This document shows positions 31,282 to 41,223 of a DNA stretch of 64,000 nt, piece after piece (positions within the stretch are counted from its first letter, which is position 1; each line of letters begins with the position of its first letter). The translations under genes were made by a program, and so were the position numbers. The DNA comes from Labrys sp. WJW. GTDB lineage: Bacteria > Pseudomonadota > Alphaproteobacteria > Rhizobiales > Labraceae. Where the stretch lies: positions 53,948 through 117,947 of the forward strand of contig NZ_LYXZ01000051.1 in assembly GCF_001676615.1 (NCBI RefSeq), read 5' to 3'. The notes below the pieces were generated by a model. It was not told the DNA's origin and did no database searches. It worked only from the letters and a program-made list of their open reading frames with translations.

Positions 31282-32715
31282 GTGAAGTTTTCTCGTCGTC
31301 AGATGCGTACTTCAGCAACGGCAGTCGGTATGTTGACCGGGCTTGCGGCAATGCTGGCCGGTTGCGCCGATGTTCGCCCGCTCAATCTCGCGATCGCCGT
31401 GCCGAGCGCTTACGACCAGGCTGCGAAGGCGAAGCCGGCCGGGCCGTTGCGTACGGATTGGTGGCGCAGCTTCGGCTCCCCCGAACTGACGGCGCTGGTC
31501 GCTCAGGCGCAGATGGGCAATCTCGACATCGCGACCGCCATCGCCAATATCGAACAGGCCCAGGCGGGCATCACCATTGCACGGGCCCCCTTGTTTCCCC
31601 AGATCGATGGCGACATCTCGGCCCAGCGGGCCCGTGCCGCCTCGTCGACGGGGCGTGTCGGGCGTGGGCGCGCCACCTACGGCCTGTCGGCGAATGCCAG
31701 CTACGAGATCGATTTCTGGGGCAAGAACAGCCAGGCCCTGGCCAGTGCCAGGTCGAGCGAGGCTGCAAGCCGCTTCGATCGCGACACGGTGGAACTGACG
31801 GCGATCGCCAATGTGGCGGATGCCTATTTCTCCATTCTCGGCGCCCAGGATAGGCTGCGCATTGCGCGTGAGAACGTCGCCAGCGCCAGCCGGATCATGA
31901 CGCTGATCAACAACCAGCTCAAAGCCGGGACGGCGACGTCGCTGCAGGTCGCCCAGCAGCAGAGTCTGCTCGACCAGCAGCGCGCCAGCATTCCGCCGCT
32001 CGAATTGTCGGTGACGCAGAACAAGGCGGCCGTCGCCCTGCTGGTCGGCAAGCCCCCTGCCCTGGTGGACATCAAAGGCGGCGGCTTGGGACGTTTGCGC
32101 GTGCCGGTCGTCGCGGCAGGACTTCCCTCGCAATTGCTGACGCGCCGGCCCGATATCGCGGCCGCCGAAGCCAGTCTGATGGCATCCCATCAGGACGCCT
32201 TGTCGGCGAGAGCCGCCCAATTCCCCTCGATTTCCCTGACCGGGCAAGGCGGCGTGCAGAGCGCCGCGCTCAAGAGCCTGTTCGACCCGGCGTCCGGTTT
32301 CTATTCGATCGCAGCGGGCCTGACGCAGCCCATCTTCGATGGCGGAACCCTGCGCGGCAATGTCGAAAGAGCCAATGGCGTGCAGAGCGCCCAGGTCGCC
32401 GCCTATCGCAAGACGGTGGTGCAGGCCTTCGTCGATGTCGAGAACGCCTTGGCGGCCGTGCGCCAATATGCCCGCCAGGAGGCGCTGCAGCAGGCCGTGG
32501 TGGTGAGTTCGCGCAAGGCCTATGCCATCTCCGAGCAGCAGTTGCGCGAAGGCACCGTCGATCTGGTGACGGTGCTGCAGACCGAGCAAACTCTCTTCAA
32601 CGCCCAGGACACGCTGGTACAGGTCAAGCTGCTGCGTCTGCAGGCGTTGATCAGCCTTCATCAGGCATTGGGCGGCGGCTGGACCCTTTCCGCCGCGCAA
32701 ATGCCGCAAAACTAG
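31282..32715 (+). CDS. RND efflux outer membrane lipoprotein, NodT/OprM family
   Basis: 477 residues from GTG 31282, supported by GAAGG at 31270-31274; ATG 31303 is an alternative. The signal peptide ends in a lipobox (MLAGC). Two repeats of the outer membrane factor family follow: WWRSFGSPELTALVAQAQMGNLDI and LRNRRPDI-type motif LLTRRPDIAAAEASL in the middle, and QPIFDGGTLRGNVERA in the second repeat. It forms the trimeric exit duct of a tripartite pump. It is first of four co-oriented genes, 59 bases before the adaptor. Confidence 0.9.
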   Translation: MKFSRRQMRTSATAVGMLTGLAAMLAGCADVRPLNLAIAVPSAYDQAAKAKPAGPLRTDWWRSFGSPELTALVAQAQMGNLDIATAIANIEQAQAGITIARAPLFPQIDGDISAQRARAASSTGRVGRGRATYGLSANASYEIDFWGKNSQALASARSSEAASRFDRDTVELTAIANVADAYFSILGAQDRLRIARENVASASRIMTLINNQLKAGTATSLQVAQQQSLLDQQRASIPPLELSVTQNKAAVALLVGKPPALVDIKGGGLGRLRVPVVAAGLPSQLLTRRPDIAAAEASLMASHQDALSARAAQFPSISLTGQGGVQSAALKSLFDPASGFYSIAAGLTQPIFDGGTLRGNVERANGVQSAQVAAYRKTVVQAFVDVENALAAVRQYARQEALQQAVVVSSRKAYAISEQQLREGTVDLVTVLQTEQTLFNAQDTLVQVKLLRLQALISLHQALGGGWTLSAAQMPQN

Positions 32716-32774
32716 GGCGTGTCGTGGTGATGCGAAATCCTGCTCGCGCCCGTTGCCGATTCGAGTGAGTTGAA

Positions 32775-34139
32775 ATGCCCAAACTTTCGCGCAGCCTCGC
32801 GACATTGGCCATTCTGCTGGCTGCCGGAGCTGGAGCGGCCTATCTGACACGCGATCGCTGGCGCGCTTCGGCTCCGCCATGGCTGCAGGCCTATCTGCCG
32901 CCAGCCGAGAGCGCAGACCAGGGCAAGCCCGTGGCACCACGGTCGGGCGGCGGCCGGCGAGGCCGGCGCGGCAGCTTCGACGGCGGGCCCCTGCCGGTGC
33001 TGATCGCCGAAGCCAAGACAGCCGATGTGCCGGTCTATCTCTACGGCGTCGGCACGGTGAAGGCCTACAATACCGTGACGATCACGCCCCAGGTGAGCGG
33101 ACAGATCGTCGACATGCCGTTTCGGGAAGGCCAGGACGTCAAGAAGGGCGACGTGATCGCCCGTATCGACGATTCGACCTATAAGGCCGCGCTGGACCAG
33201 GCCATTGCCAAGAAGGCCCAGGACCAGGCCCTGCTCGACAATGCCAAGCGCGACCTCCAGCGCTATATCGGCTTGGCCGCCAGCAATTCGGTAACCCGGC
33301 AGACGGCCGATACGCAGCGCTCCACCGTGGCGCAATATGAGGCCCAGCTCAAATCGGACGATGCGGCCATAGCCAGCGCCCAGGCGACCCTGGCCTATAC
33401 CACCATCACCGCACCGATCGACGGTCGGGCTGGCATCCGCAGCGTTGACGTGGGCAATGTCGTACAAGCCTCGGGCAGTACGGGCCTCGTCACGCTGACC
33501 CAGCTCAAGCCCATCGCCGTGCTGTTCTCGGTGCCGCAGCAGGCCCTGGCCGAGATCGCGTCGGCCGGCGGCAAGGAGCCTTTGCAGGTCGAGGCGCTTC
33601 GCGGTGACAACAAGGTCCTGATCGATACCGGCAAGCTCGAGGTCGTCAACAACGAGGTGGATGCCAGTACAGGCACGATTCAACTCAAGGCAGTCTTTCC
33701 CAACGATGCCCTGGGTTTGTGGCCGGGAGCCTTCGTGAATGCCAAGCTCAAGGTGAGGACACTGGCAGGTGTCGTCGTTGCGCCGACTGCGGCGATCCAG
33801 CGTGGCCCCAACGGCACCTTCGTCTATGTGCTCGGCGACGACGGCACCGCCAAGATGCGGCCGGTCACCGTCAGCCAGCAGGGCGATCAGGAGGTTGTCG
33901 TCGATAGTGGCCTGAAAAATGGCGAGAAGATCATCACCACCGGCTTTGCCAGGCTGAGCGACGGCGCCAAGGTCGAGGTTTCCAAATCGGGCGCCATACC
34001 GGCCGAGGAAGATGAAGAAGGGCTGGGCGCGCCGGCTGCGCAGTCGGAGACCGGCAGCAAGGCGGAAGGAGGCGAAGGCCAACCGCAACGCAAAGGGCAT
34101 CGTCGCCAGCAGGGCGGCGGCGCTGCGCCGGCACCATGA
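32775..34139 (+). CDS. RND efflux periplasmic adaptor (MdtA-like membrane fusion protein)
   Basis: 454 residues from ATG 32775. An N-terminal anchor (LATLAILLAAGAGAAYLT) is followed by a basic Gly/Arg linker (GGGRRGRRGS, about 57-66). The lipoyl and barrel-sandwich part (VSGQIVDMPFREGQDVKKGDVIARID), a helical hairpin and the beta-barrel come next. It links inner pump and outer duct. The C-terminus after about residue 405 is a highly charged, probably disordered tail (Glu-rich then Lys/Arg/Gln-rich), longer than in E. coli MdtA. The stop overlaps the pump start (ATGA). Confidence 0.9.
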   Translation: MPKLSRSLATLAILLAAGAGAAYLTRDRWRASAPPWLQAYLPPAESADQGKPVAPRSGGGRRGRRGSFDGGPLPVLIAEAKTADVPVYLYGVGTVKAYNTVTITPQVSGQIVDMPFREGQDVKKGDVIARIDDSTYKAALDQAIAKKAQDQALLDNAKRDLQRYIGLAASNSVTRQTADTQRSTVAQYEAQLKSDDAAIASAQATLAYTTITAPIDGRAGIRSVDVGNVVQASGSTGLVTLTQLKPIAVLFSVPQQALAEIASAGGKEPLQVEALRGDNKVLIDTGKLEVVNNEVDASTGTIQLKAVFPNDALGLWPGAFVNAKLKVRTLAGVVVAPTAAIQRGPNGTFVYVLGDDGTAKMRPVTVSQQGDQEVVVDSGLKNGEKIITTGFARLSDGAKVEVSKSGAIPAEEDEEGLGAPAAQSETGSKAEGGEGQPQRKGHRRQQGGGAAPAP

Positions 34140-37100
34140 ACGGGGTTTCCGCCCCGTTCATCCTTCGGCCGATCGCTACCTCGCTGCTCGGCATCGCCGT
34201 GCTGCTGGGAGGCCTGCTCGGTTACTTCGCGCTGCCGATCGCGCCCCTGCCCCAGGTCGACTTCCCGACGATCCAGATCACCACCCAGTTGCCGGGCGCC
34301 GAGCCGGAAACCATGGCGAAACTGGTGACGGCCCCCCTGGAGCGCAATCTCGGCCAGATCCCGTCGATTGCGACCATGGTGTCGTCGTCGGCCTTCGGCA
34401 TCAGCCAGATCACGCTGCAATTCAATCTGGACCGCGACATCGACGGGGCCGCCCAGGACGTGCAGGCGGCCATCAACGCCTCGGCCTCCACCCTGCCCTC
34501 AGGACTGCCCTACCCGCCGAGCTATGCCAAGGTGAACCCGGCCGATACGCCGATCCTGACGCTGGCGCTGCGCTCGAAGACGCAGACCATCCGGAACCTC
34601 TCCGACATGGCCGACACCCTGCTGGCCCAGCGTTTCGCCGAGGTCAGCGGCGTCGGCCATGTCGACGTGCAGGGCGGCGTGCGCCCGGCCTTGCGCGTGC
34701 AGGTCAACCTCGCCCGTGCCGCTGCTTACGGGCTCGGCCTGGAGGACATCAGGCTTGCCATCACCACCTCGACCGTTGCCGGCGCCAAGGGGTCGCTCAA
34801 CGGGGCGGCCCAGTCCTATACGATCGCGGCCAATGACCAGATCAGCGCGGCCGATGCCTTTGCCGACGTGGTGATCGCCTATCGCAACAGCGCTCCCGTG
34901 CGTCTCAAGGACATCGCCAATGTGGTCGAGGGCCTCGAGAACGCACGCGTGGGCGCCTATTACAACGGCCAGCCGGCCGTGGTGATCGACATCATGCGCC
35001 AGCCGGGCGCGAATGTGATCGCGACGGTCAAGAGCGTGCTGGCGGCGCTGCCGGAGCTTCGCCGCAGCCTGCCAGCCGATGTTTCGCTCGAGGTCGTCAA
35101 CGATCGCACGCAGACCATCCAGGCCTCGATCGACGAAGTGGAGATGACCCTGGCCCTCAGCGTCGGCCTGGTGATTCTCGTCGTCTTCATCTTCCTCAGG
35201 ACCCTGCGTGCCACCATCATCGCGGGAGTCGCGCTGCCACTCTCGCTGATCGCCTCCTTCGGCGTCATGTGGTTCTGCGGCTTCAGCCTCGACAATCTCT
35301 CGCTGATGGCGCTCACCATCGGCGCCGGTTTCGTGGTCGACGATGCCATCGTGATGATCGAGAACATCGTGCGGCACATCGAGGAGGGAGAGAAACCCTT
35401 CGATGCCGCGCTCAAGGGTGCCAAGGAAATCGGCTTCACCATCATTTCGCTGACGGTGTCGCTGATCGCCGTCTTCATTCCTCTCCTGTTCATGACGGGC
35501 ATCGTCGGGCGTATGTTCCGCGAATTCGCCCTGACCCTGACCATTGCCGTGGTGGTCTCGGCCGTGATCTCGCTGACCCTGACGCCGATGATGTGCGCGC
35601 GCCTGCTCAAACCGGGCCATGGCGAGCGCAAGGGGGTGCTGGATTGGATTGACCGCGGCTTCGACACCGTCATCCGCGGCTATCGGGCCAGCCTGGTGTG
35701 GACATTGCGCCATGGCTTTCTGATGCTGCTCCTGACGCTCGGAACGCTGGCGACCACGATCTGGCTCTATGTCGCCATGCCGAAGGGCTTCCTGCCCCAG
35801 CAGGATACCGGGCTGATCACGGCCGTGATCCAGGCCGAGCCGACGGCCTCCTTCGATGCCATGAAGAGGGCACAGGCAAGCATCACCGAGATTGCCCGCA
35901 AGGATCCCGATATCCTTTCCGCCATTGCCACCATCGGCGTCTCCGGGAGCAATCTGACCTCCAATACCGGCTCGCTCTCCCTGGTGCTCAAGCCGCGCAA
36001 CGAGCGCAAGGCGGATGCCACCGACATCATCCAGCGCCTGCAGGCCGAGACCAGCCGGCTGCCGGGCCTGCGCGTGACCTATCAGAGCGTGCAGGATATC
36101 CGCATCACCGCCCGCGCCGGCCGCGCGCCTTACCAATATACGCTGACCGGAACCGATGCGGGCGACGTCGACCGCTGGGCCGATCAACTGGCCGACGAAC
36201 TCGAACGCTCCGGCGTAATGCGCGATGTCACCTCGGAAGTGCAGAATGGCGGCGCCAGGCTCTTCGTGGATGTCGACCGGGACACCGCTTCCCGTCTCGG
36301 CGTCTCCATGCAGGACATCTCCAACGCCCTGAACAACGCTTTCGGCCAGCGCCAGATCGCAACGATCTATGCCCAGGCCAACCAGTATCGCGTCATCCTG
36401 GAAGCCGAGCCGGACGACCAGGTGGGACCGAGCGTGCTCAGCCGGATCTATGTCGCCAGTTCCGCCAGCACCTCCGGGCTTGCCACCACCACCAATCCCA
36501 CCGCGGGAACGGTCGGCGCCAGCGGCACGGCGACCAACATACCGACGGCATCGGGCGCCGCCGACAACCAGGTTCCCCTCAGCGCCTTCACCAGCATCCG
36601 TCACGAGACGGCGCCGCTGGTGGTCGAGCATGACGATCAGTTCCCCTCGGCGACCATCAGCTTCGATGTCGCCCATGGGGCCTCGCTCAGCGACGCCGTT
36701 GCGGCGATCCGCAAGGCACAGACCGCGATCGGCATGCCGGCATCGATCTCCACCCGTTTCACCGGCGATGCCGCCGAGTTCTCGTCCTCGCTCGCCAACC
36801 AGCCCTGGCTGATCCTGGCAGCGGTGATCACCATCTATATCGTGCTGGGTGTCCTCTATGAGAGCGCCATCCATCCGGTGACGATCCTCTCGACCCTGCC
36901 GTCGGCCGGCGTCGGCGCCCTGCTCGCGCTCGAATATACCGGCCACGAGCTTTCGCTCATCGCGCTGATCGGCATCGTGCTCCTGATGGGCATCGTCAAG
37001 AAGAACGCCATCATGATGATCGACTTCGCCATCGAGGCGCAGCGCGAGCAGGGCATGGATCCGCACGAGGCGATCGTCACCGCGTCCGCCCTGCGTTTCC

Positions 37101-37324
37101 GCCCCATCATGATGACCACCCTGGCGGCCCTGTTCGGCGCCCTGCCCCTGGCGCTCGGCCACGGCATGGGATCGGAACTGCGCATACCGCTCGGCATCAC
37201 CATCATTGGCGGTTTGCTGCTCAGCCAGTTGCTGACGCTCTACACCACGCCAGTGATCTATCTCGGCTTCGAGCGACTGCGTGAGCGTTTTGCCCGCAAG
37301 CCACAGGCGATGCCACAGGCATGA
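34136..37324 (+). CDS. RND multidrug efflux permease, MdtB-like
   Basis: 1062 residues, coupled to the adaptor by ATGA. FILRPIATSLLGIAVLLGG is the first membrane span; 12 spans and two large periplasmic loops are expected. Proton-relay aspartates D402 and D403 lie in GFVVDDAIVMIEN (span 4), and GIVKKNAIMMIDFA is the span-11 motif with a lysine. A Thr/Ala/Gly-rich insertion (about 780-810, SASTSGLATTTNPTAGTV) occurs in the second periplasmic loop. Pairing with the next gene suggests a mixed MdtB2C-type trimer. Substrates are not predictable from sequence; MdtBC exports bile salts and novobiocin in E. coli. Confidence 0.92.
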   Translation: MNGVSAPFILRPIATSLLGIAVLLGGLLGYFALPIAPLPQVDFPTIQITTQLPGAEPETMAKLVTAPLERNLGQIPSIATMVSSSAFGISQITLQFNLDRDIDGAAQDVQAAINASASTLPSGLPYPPSYAKVNPADTPILTLALRSKTQTIRNLSDMADTLLAQRFAEVSGVGHVDVQGGVRPALRVQVNLARAAAYGLGLEDIRLAITTSTVAGAKGSLNGAAQSYTIAANDQISAADAFADVVIAYRNSAPVRLKDIANVVEGLENARVGAYYNGQPAVVIDIMRQPGANVIATVKSVLAALPELRRSLPADVSLEVVNDRTQTIQASIDEVEMTLALSVGLVILVVFIFLRTLRATIIAGVALPLSLIASFGVMWFCGFSLDNLSLMALTIGAGFVVDDAIVMIENIVRHIEEGEKPFDAALKGAKEIGFTIISLTVSLIAVFIPLLFMTGIVGRMFREFALTLTIAVVVSAVISLTLTPMMCARLLKPGHGERKGVLDWIDRGFDTVIRGYRASLVWTLRHGFLMLLLTLGTLATTIWLYVAMPKGFLPQQDTGLITAVIQAEPTASFDAMKRAQASITEIARKDPDILSAIATIGVSGSNLTSNTGSLSLVLKPRNERKADATDIIQRLQAETSRLPGLRVTYQSVQDIRITARAGRAPYQYTLTGTDAGDVDRWADQLADELERSGVMRDVTSEVQNGGARLFVDVDRDTASRLGVSMQDISNALNNAFGQRQIATIYAQANQYRVILEAEPDDQVGPSVLSRIYVASSASTSGLATTTNPTAGTVGASGTATNIPTASGAADNQVPLSAFTSIRHETAPLVVEHDDQFPSATISFDVAHGASLSDAVAAIRKAQTAIGMPASISTRFTGDAAEFSSSLANQPWLILAAVITIYIVLGVLYESAIHPVTILSTLPSAGVGALLALEYTGHELSLIALIGIVLLMGIVKKNAIMMIDFAIEAQREQGMDPHEAIVTASALRFRPIMMTTLAALFGALPLALGHGMGSELRIPLGITIIGGLLLSQLLTLYTTPVIYLGFERLRERFARKPQAMPQA

Positions 37325-40300
37325 GCATCTCGGAGCCCTTCATCCGCAGGCCGATCGGCACCATCCTGCTGGCGATGGGGCTCCTGCTGGTGGGGCTCGC
37401 CGCCTATCGTCAATTGCCGGTTTCGAGCCTGCCTGCCATCGACCTGCCGACCATCGTGGTGACGGCGAGCCGCCCCGGCGCCGACCCGTCGACCATGGCT
37501 GCCAGCGTCGCGGCGCCGCTGGAGCGCAAGCTCGGCTCGATCGCCGGCGTGACTGAGATCACCTCGCGCTCGTCGCTCGGCTCCACCCTCATCATTATCC
37601 AGTTCGATATTTCGCGGAATGTCGACAGTGCGGCCCAGGACGTGCAGGCAGCCATCAATGCCGCGGCCTCCGACCTGCCGTCGGACCTGTCGACGGCCCC
37701 CTCCTTCCGCAAGTTCAACCCGAATGCCCGTCCCATCCTGATCCTGGCGATGACCTCGGACACGGTGGGGGCCAGCGACATGTTCGACGCCGCCGACAGT
37801 GTGATCGTGCAGCGCATCTCCCAGGTCGAGGGGGTCGGCGAAGTCGCCGTCAGCGGTGCCGATCAGCCGGCGATCCGGGTTACGCTCAACCCCGATCGCA
37901 TCGCGGCCATGGGCCTGTCGATGGAGGGGGTACGCCAGGCGATCGTGGCAGCCAACGCCATCAGTCCCCTCGGCTCCCTGGATGGCCCCGACATCGTCAT
38001 GGCGCTCGATGCCGGCGGCCAGATGTCGGCGCCCGAGGACTATGCGTCCATCATCATCCGTGCCGGCAACGGCACCGCCGTGCGACTCGGCGACATCGCG
38101 ACGGTGGAGCGCGGCGTCCGCAATCTCAACTCCAGCGCGACCTATAACGGCAAGCCGGCCATCCTGCTCAACATCACCAAGGAGGCCAACGGCAACGTCA
38201 TCGATACCGTGAACGCCATCAAGGCGTTACTGCCGGTTTTGAAGACACGAATTCCGGCCGGTATCGACATCGACATCCTGACCGACCGGACCACCACGAT
38301 CCGAGCCAGCGTCGACGACATGCAATGGACGCTGATGGCTTCCGTCATCCTGGTCGTGCTGGTGGTTTTCATCTTTCTCCGCCGCTCCACGCCGGTCCTG
38401 GCAGCCGGCGTCACCGTGCCCCTGTCGCTGGCCGCCACCTTCGGGGCGATGTGGCTTGCCGATTTTTCCATCGACAATCTTTCCTTGATGGCGCTGGTGG
38501 TCTCGGTCGGTTTCGTCGTCGACGACGCCATCGTCATGGTCGAGAATGTGCATGCCAAGCGCGAAGCCGGCCTGCCGCCGCTGCAGGCCGCCATCGAGGG
38601 CGCCCGGCAGATCGGCTTCACCGTGGTGTCGATCAGCCTCTCGCTCCTGGCCGTCTTCATTCCCTTGCTCTTTGCCGGAGGAATCACCGGCAAGTTCCTG
38701 TTCGAATTCGCGATGACGCTGGCTTTTGCGGTGATCGCCTCGACGGTGATCTCGCTCACCCTGACGCCGATGATCCTGGCCCATCGCGGGCATGACAGTG
38801 TCGGCGACGGGCGCGGCATGTTCGATCGCGTGGTCGAGGGCGTGCTGCAGCGGGTGGTGAGCTTCTACGGCGCCAGCCTGCGCGGCGTACTCAGCCACGG
38901 CTTCCCAACTCTGCTGGTCATCTTCGCTACGGTCTTCGGTACCGGCTGGCTCTACTATGCCTTGCCGAAATCCCTGGTGCCTCAGGATGATGGCGGATTC
39001 ATTCAAGGTTTTTCTCAAGCTTCCTCGGATGCGTCCTACGATGCGGTGGTGGTCTGGCAACGCGAGGTCGCGACCATCATTCAGCGCAACCCCTATGTCA
39101 CCGGTGTCGGTTCCTCCATTGGCTCGAGCCCCTTCGGCGGCACCAATTCCGGCCAGCTCAGCATTTCCTTGCTGCCCCCGGACCAGCGCCCGCCCACCGA
39201 GGAGGTCATCGCTCAGTTGCGCAAGGGCGTGCGTGCCGTCGCCGGCCTGAACGTATTCATGTTCTCGCCGCAGGACGTGTCTGCCGGCGGGCGCCAGTCC
39301 CAGTCGCAATATCAATATACGCTGTGGTCGGGGGATGCCGACCTTCTGGTCGAATGGGCTCCGAAGGTGATGGAGAGGCTGAAGACCGTTCCTGGCTTGA
39401 CGGATGTCAATTCCGACAGGCAACGCAATGGCTTGCAAGCAAAACTTGTGATTGACCGCGAGGCAGCGGCGCGCCTTGGCGTGGCTATTACCTCCATCGA
39501 TAGCGCCCTCAACAACGCATTTTCGCAACGGCAGATCTCGACGATCTACACCCAGCGGAACCAATATCGCGTGGTGCTTGCCGCATCTCCCGAGCAAAGC
39601 CGCGATCCCAGTGACATGACGGGCCTCTACGTACCCGGCCGGTCGGGCCTGGTGCCGCTTTCGGCGGTCGCCTCCGTGGAGCGCGGGCTCGCGCCGCAGC
39701 AGGTCAATCACCAGGGACAATATCCAGCCATTACCCTCTCCTACAATCTGACGCCGGGCACCAAGATCCAGGATGCATCGGAGGCTATCGAGGCAGCGGT
39801 CGCCGGCATGCACCTGCCCGCCGATATCAGGGGTGAGTTTGCCGGTGATGCCAAGCAGGCGGCCCAATCCGGATCAAGCCAGCCCCTGCTGATCCTGGCG
39901 GCCTTGCTGGCGGTCTATATCGTGCTCGGCGTTCTCTATGAGAGCCTGGCGCATCCGCTCACCATTCTCTCGACCCTGCCTTCAGCCGGTTTGGGGGGGC
40001 TGCTCGCCCTGCATTTCGCCAATATGGAACTGACGATCGTCGCCTTCATCGGCATCATCCTGCTGATCGGCATCGTCAAGAAGAATGGCATCATGCTGGT
40101 GGATTTCGCCCTGGAAGCCGAACGCGACCGCAATCTCAGCGCCAGGGAGGCTATCTTCGAGGCCTGCCTGGTGCGATTCCGGCCGATCCTGATGACAACG
40201 CTGGCCGCCATTCTGGGCGCCCTGCCCCTGATCCTGGCGACCGGCCCCGGCACGGAATTGCGCCGGCCGCTCGGCGTCACCATCGTCGGGGGCCTGATCG

Positions 40301-40428
40301 TCAGCCAGATCCTCACGCTCTACACCACGCCGGTGATCTATCTGATGCTGTCGCGCCTTCACCGCCGCTGGAGCGTCAAGCCCCAGCGGCCGGCAGGAGA
40401 CACTAGGCCCGCCTCGAATCCGGGTTAA
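37321..40428 (+). CDS. RND multidrug efflux permease, MdtC-like
   Basis: 1035 residues, ATG overlapping the previous stop. PFIRRPIGTILLAMG starts the first span. GFVVDDAIVMVEN carries the paired aspartates of span 4, and GIVKKNGIMLVDFA the span-11 motif. It is close in length and motif layout to the preceding pump but diverged, as MdtB and MdtC are. The stop codon overlaps the stop of the convergent dehalogenase gene (TAA on both strands within 40425-40428), so no terminator separates them. Confidence 0.92.
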   Translation: MSISEPFIRRPIGTILLAMGLLLVGLAAYRQLPVSSLPAIDLPTIVVTASRPGADPSTMAASVAAPLERKLGSIAGVTEITSRSSLGSTLIIIQFDISRNVDSAAQDVQAAINAAASDLPSDLSTAPSFRKFNPNARPILILAMTSDTVGASDMFDAADSVIVQRISQVEGVGEVAVSGADQPAIRVTLNPDRIAAMGLSMEGVRQAIVAANAISPLGSLDGPDIVMALDAGGQMSAPEDYASIIIRAGNGTAVRLGDIATVERGVRNLNSSATYNGKPAILLNITKEANGNVIDTVNAIKALLPVLKTRIPAGIDIDILTDRTTTIRASVDDMQWTLMASVILVVLVVFIFLRRSTPVLAAGVTVPLSLAATFGAMWLADFSIDNLSLMALVVSVGFVVDDAIVMVENVHAKREAGLPPLQAAIEGARQIGFTVVSISLSLLAVFIPLLFAGGITGKFLFEFAMTLAFAVIASTVISLTLTPMILAHRGHDSVGDGRGMFDRVVEGVLQRVVSFYGASLRGVLSHGFPTLLVIFATVFGTGWLYYALPKSLVPQDDGGFIQGFSQASSDASYDAVVVWQREVATIIQRNPYVTGVGSSIGSSPFGGTNSGQLSISLLPPDQRPPTEEVIAQLRKGVRAVAGLNVFMFSPQDVSAGGRQSQSQYQYTLWSGDADLLVEWAPKVMERLKTVPGLTDVNSDRQRNGLQAKLVIDREAAARLGVAITSIDSALNNAFSQRQISTIYTQRNQYRVVLAASPEQSRDPSDMTGLYVPGRSGLVPLSAVASVERGLAPQQVNHQGQYPAITLSYNLTPGTKIQDASEAIEAAVAGMHLPADIRGEFAGDAKQAAQSGSSQPLLILAALLAVYIVLGVLYESLAHPLTILSTLPSAGLGGLLALHFANMELTIVAFIGIILLIGIVKKNGIMLVDFALEAERDRNLSAREAIFEACLVRFRPILMTTLAAILGALPLILATGPGTELRRPLGVTIVGGLIVSQILTLYTTPVIYLMLSRLHRRWSVKPQRPAGDTRPASNPG

Positions 40429-41105
40429 ACGAACAGGGGCATGAGATCCGCCAGGCTTGCTCCCGTGCCATCGGGAGAAACACCCAGTCTTTCAGGAGGG
40501 TGCCCGGCACGGTTCACCCAAAAGGTACGATAGCCGAACCAGGTTGCGCCACAGATATCCCAGCCATTCGACGAGACGAAGAGAATGCGTTCGGGTGCCA
40601 GGTTCAGGCGGTCCGGGCCCAGCTGGTAAGCGGCACTTGCCGTCTTGTAGCAGCCGGCCGCGTCGACACTGAGGACATCGTCGAAGAGGCCATCGAGGCC
40701 CGATGATTGAATCGCGGCTTCGAGCATGGCCGGTGTGCCATTCGAGAGGATGCCGAGCCGTACCCCCTTCTGCCTGAGATGCGCCAGGGTCGCAGGCACT
40801 TCCGGAAAGCTCGGCAAGGACCAGTAGGCGGCCAGCAATTCATCCCGCTTTTGCCGAGGCGCTGTCAGGCCGAGCCGCTCGATCGAATAGTCCAGGGCCT
40901 CGCCCGTGACCGTGGCAAAATCGGCATAATTTCTGCTGATCGTACGCAGCCACGTGTAGTTGAGCTGCTTGTCGCGCCAGAGGGTGGAGAGCGGGGCACC
41001 GTGCCCTGGAAAAGCCGAATCCGCCTTTTCGGCAATGAAAGAAAGGTCGAGCAATGTGCCGTAAGCATCGAATAAAATGGCTGAAAAAGGAAGTGGCGTG
41101 GTCAT
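40425..41105 (-). CDS. Haloacid dehalogenase type II (HAD superfamily)
   Basis: 226 residues from ATG 41105. It matches L-2-haloacid dehalogenase at every active-site position: nucleophile D13 in LFDAYGT, R44 in WRDKQLNYTW, S121-N122 in LSNGT, K154 and D183 in SSNGWDICGA, a constant +3 offset from the well studied L-DEX numbering. The reaction is hydrolytic removal of halogen from 2-haloacids giving D-2-hydroxyacids. The usual KPxxxxY is here KTASAAY. It is a single-gene unit converging on the efflux operon; the 118 bases upstream hold no gene. Confidence 0.85.
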   Translation of the reverse strand: MTTPLPFSAILFDAYGTLLDLSFIAEKADSAFPGHGAPLSTLWRDKQLNYTWLRTISRNYADFATVTGEALDYSIERLGLTAPRQKRDELLAAYWSLPSFPEVPATLAHLRQKGVRLGILSNGTPAMLEAAIQSSGLDGLFDDVLSVDAAGCYKTASAAYQLGPDRLNLAPERILFVSSNGWDICGATWFGYRTFWVNRAGHPPERLGVSPDGTGASLADLMPLFV

Positions 41106-41223
41106 AGGGAAGCTCCGCGTTACCTTTTCATAATATTGGTCGTACCGACGTGGCGCCGCTGCGGATAAAGATTGCCGTCGCAGCGCGGCAATCGCTGAAT
41201 GATGACGGCGGACAACCGGCCTC

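Noticed and set aside
34499..37162. 887-codon minus-strand frame opposite the first RND pump
   Set aside because: Long only because GC-rich codons avoid antisense stops; His/Asp/Gln-rich nonsense composition; the plus strand is clearly the pump gene.
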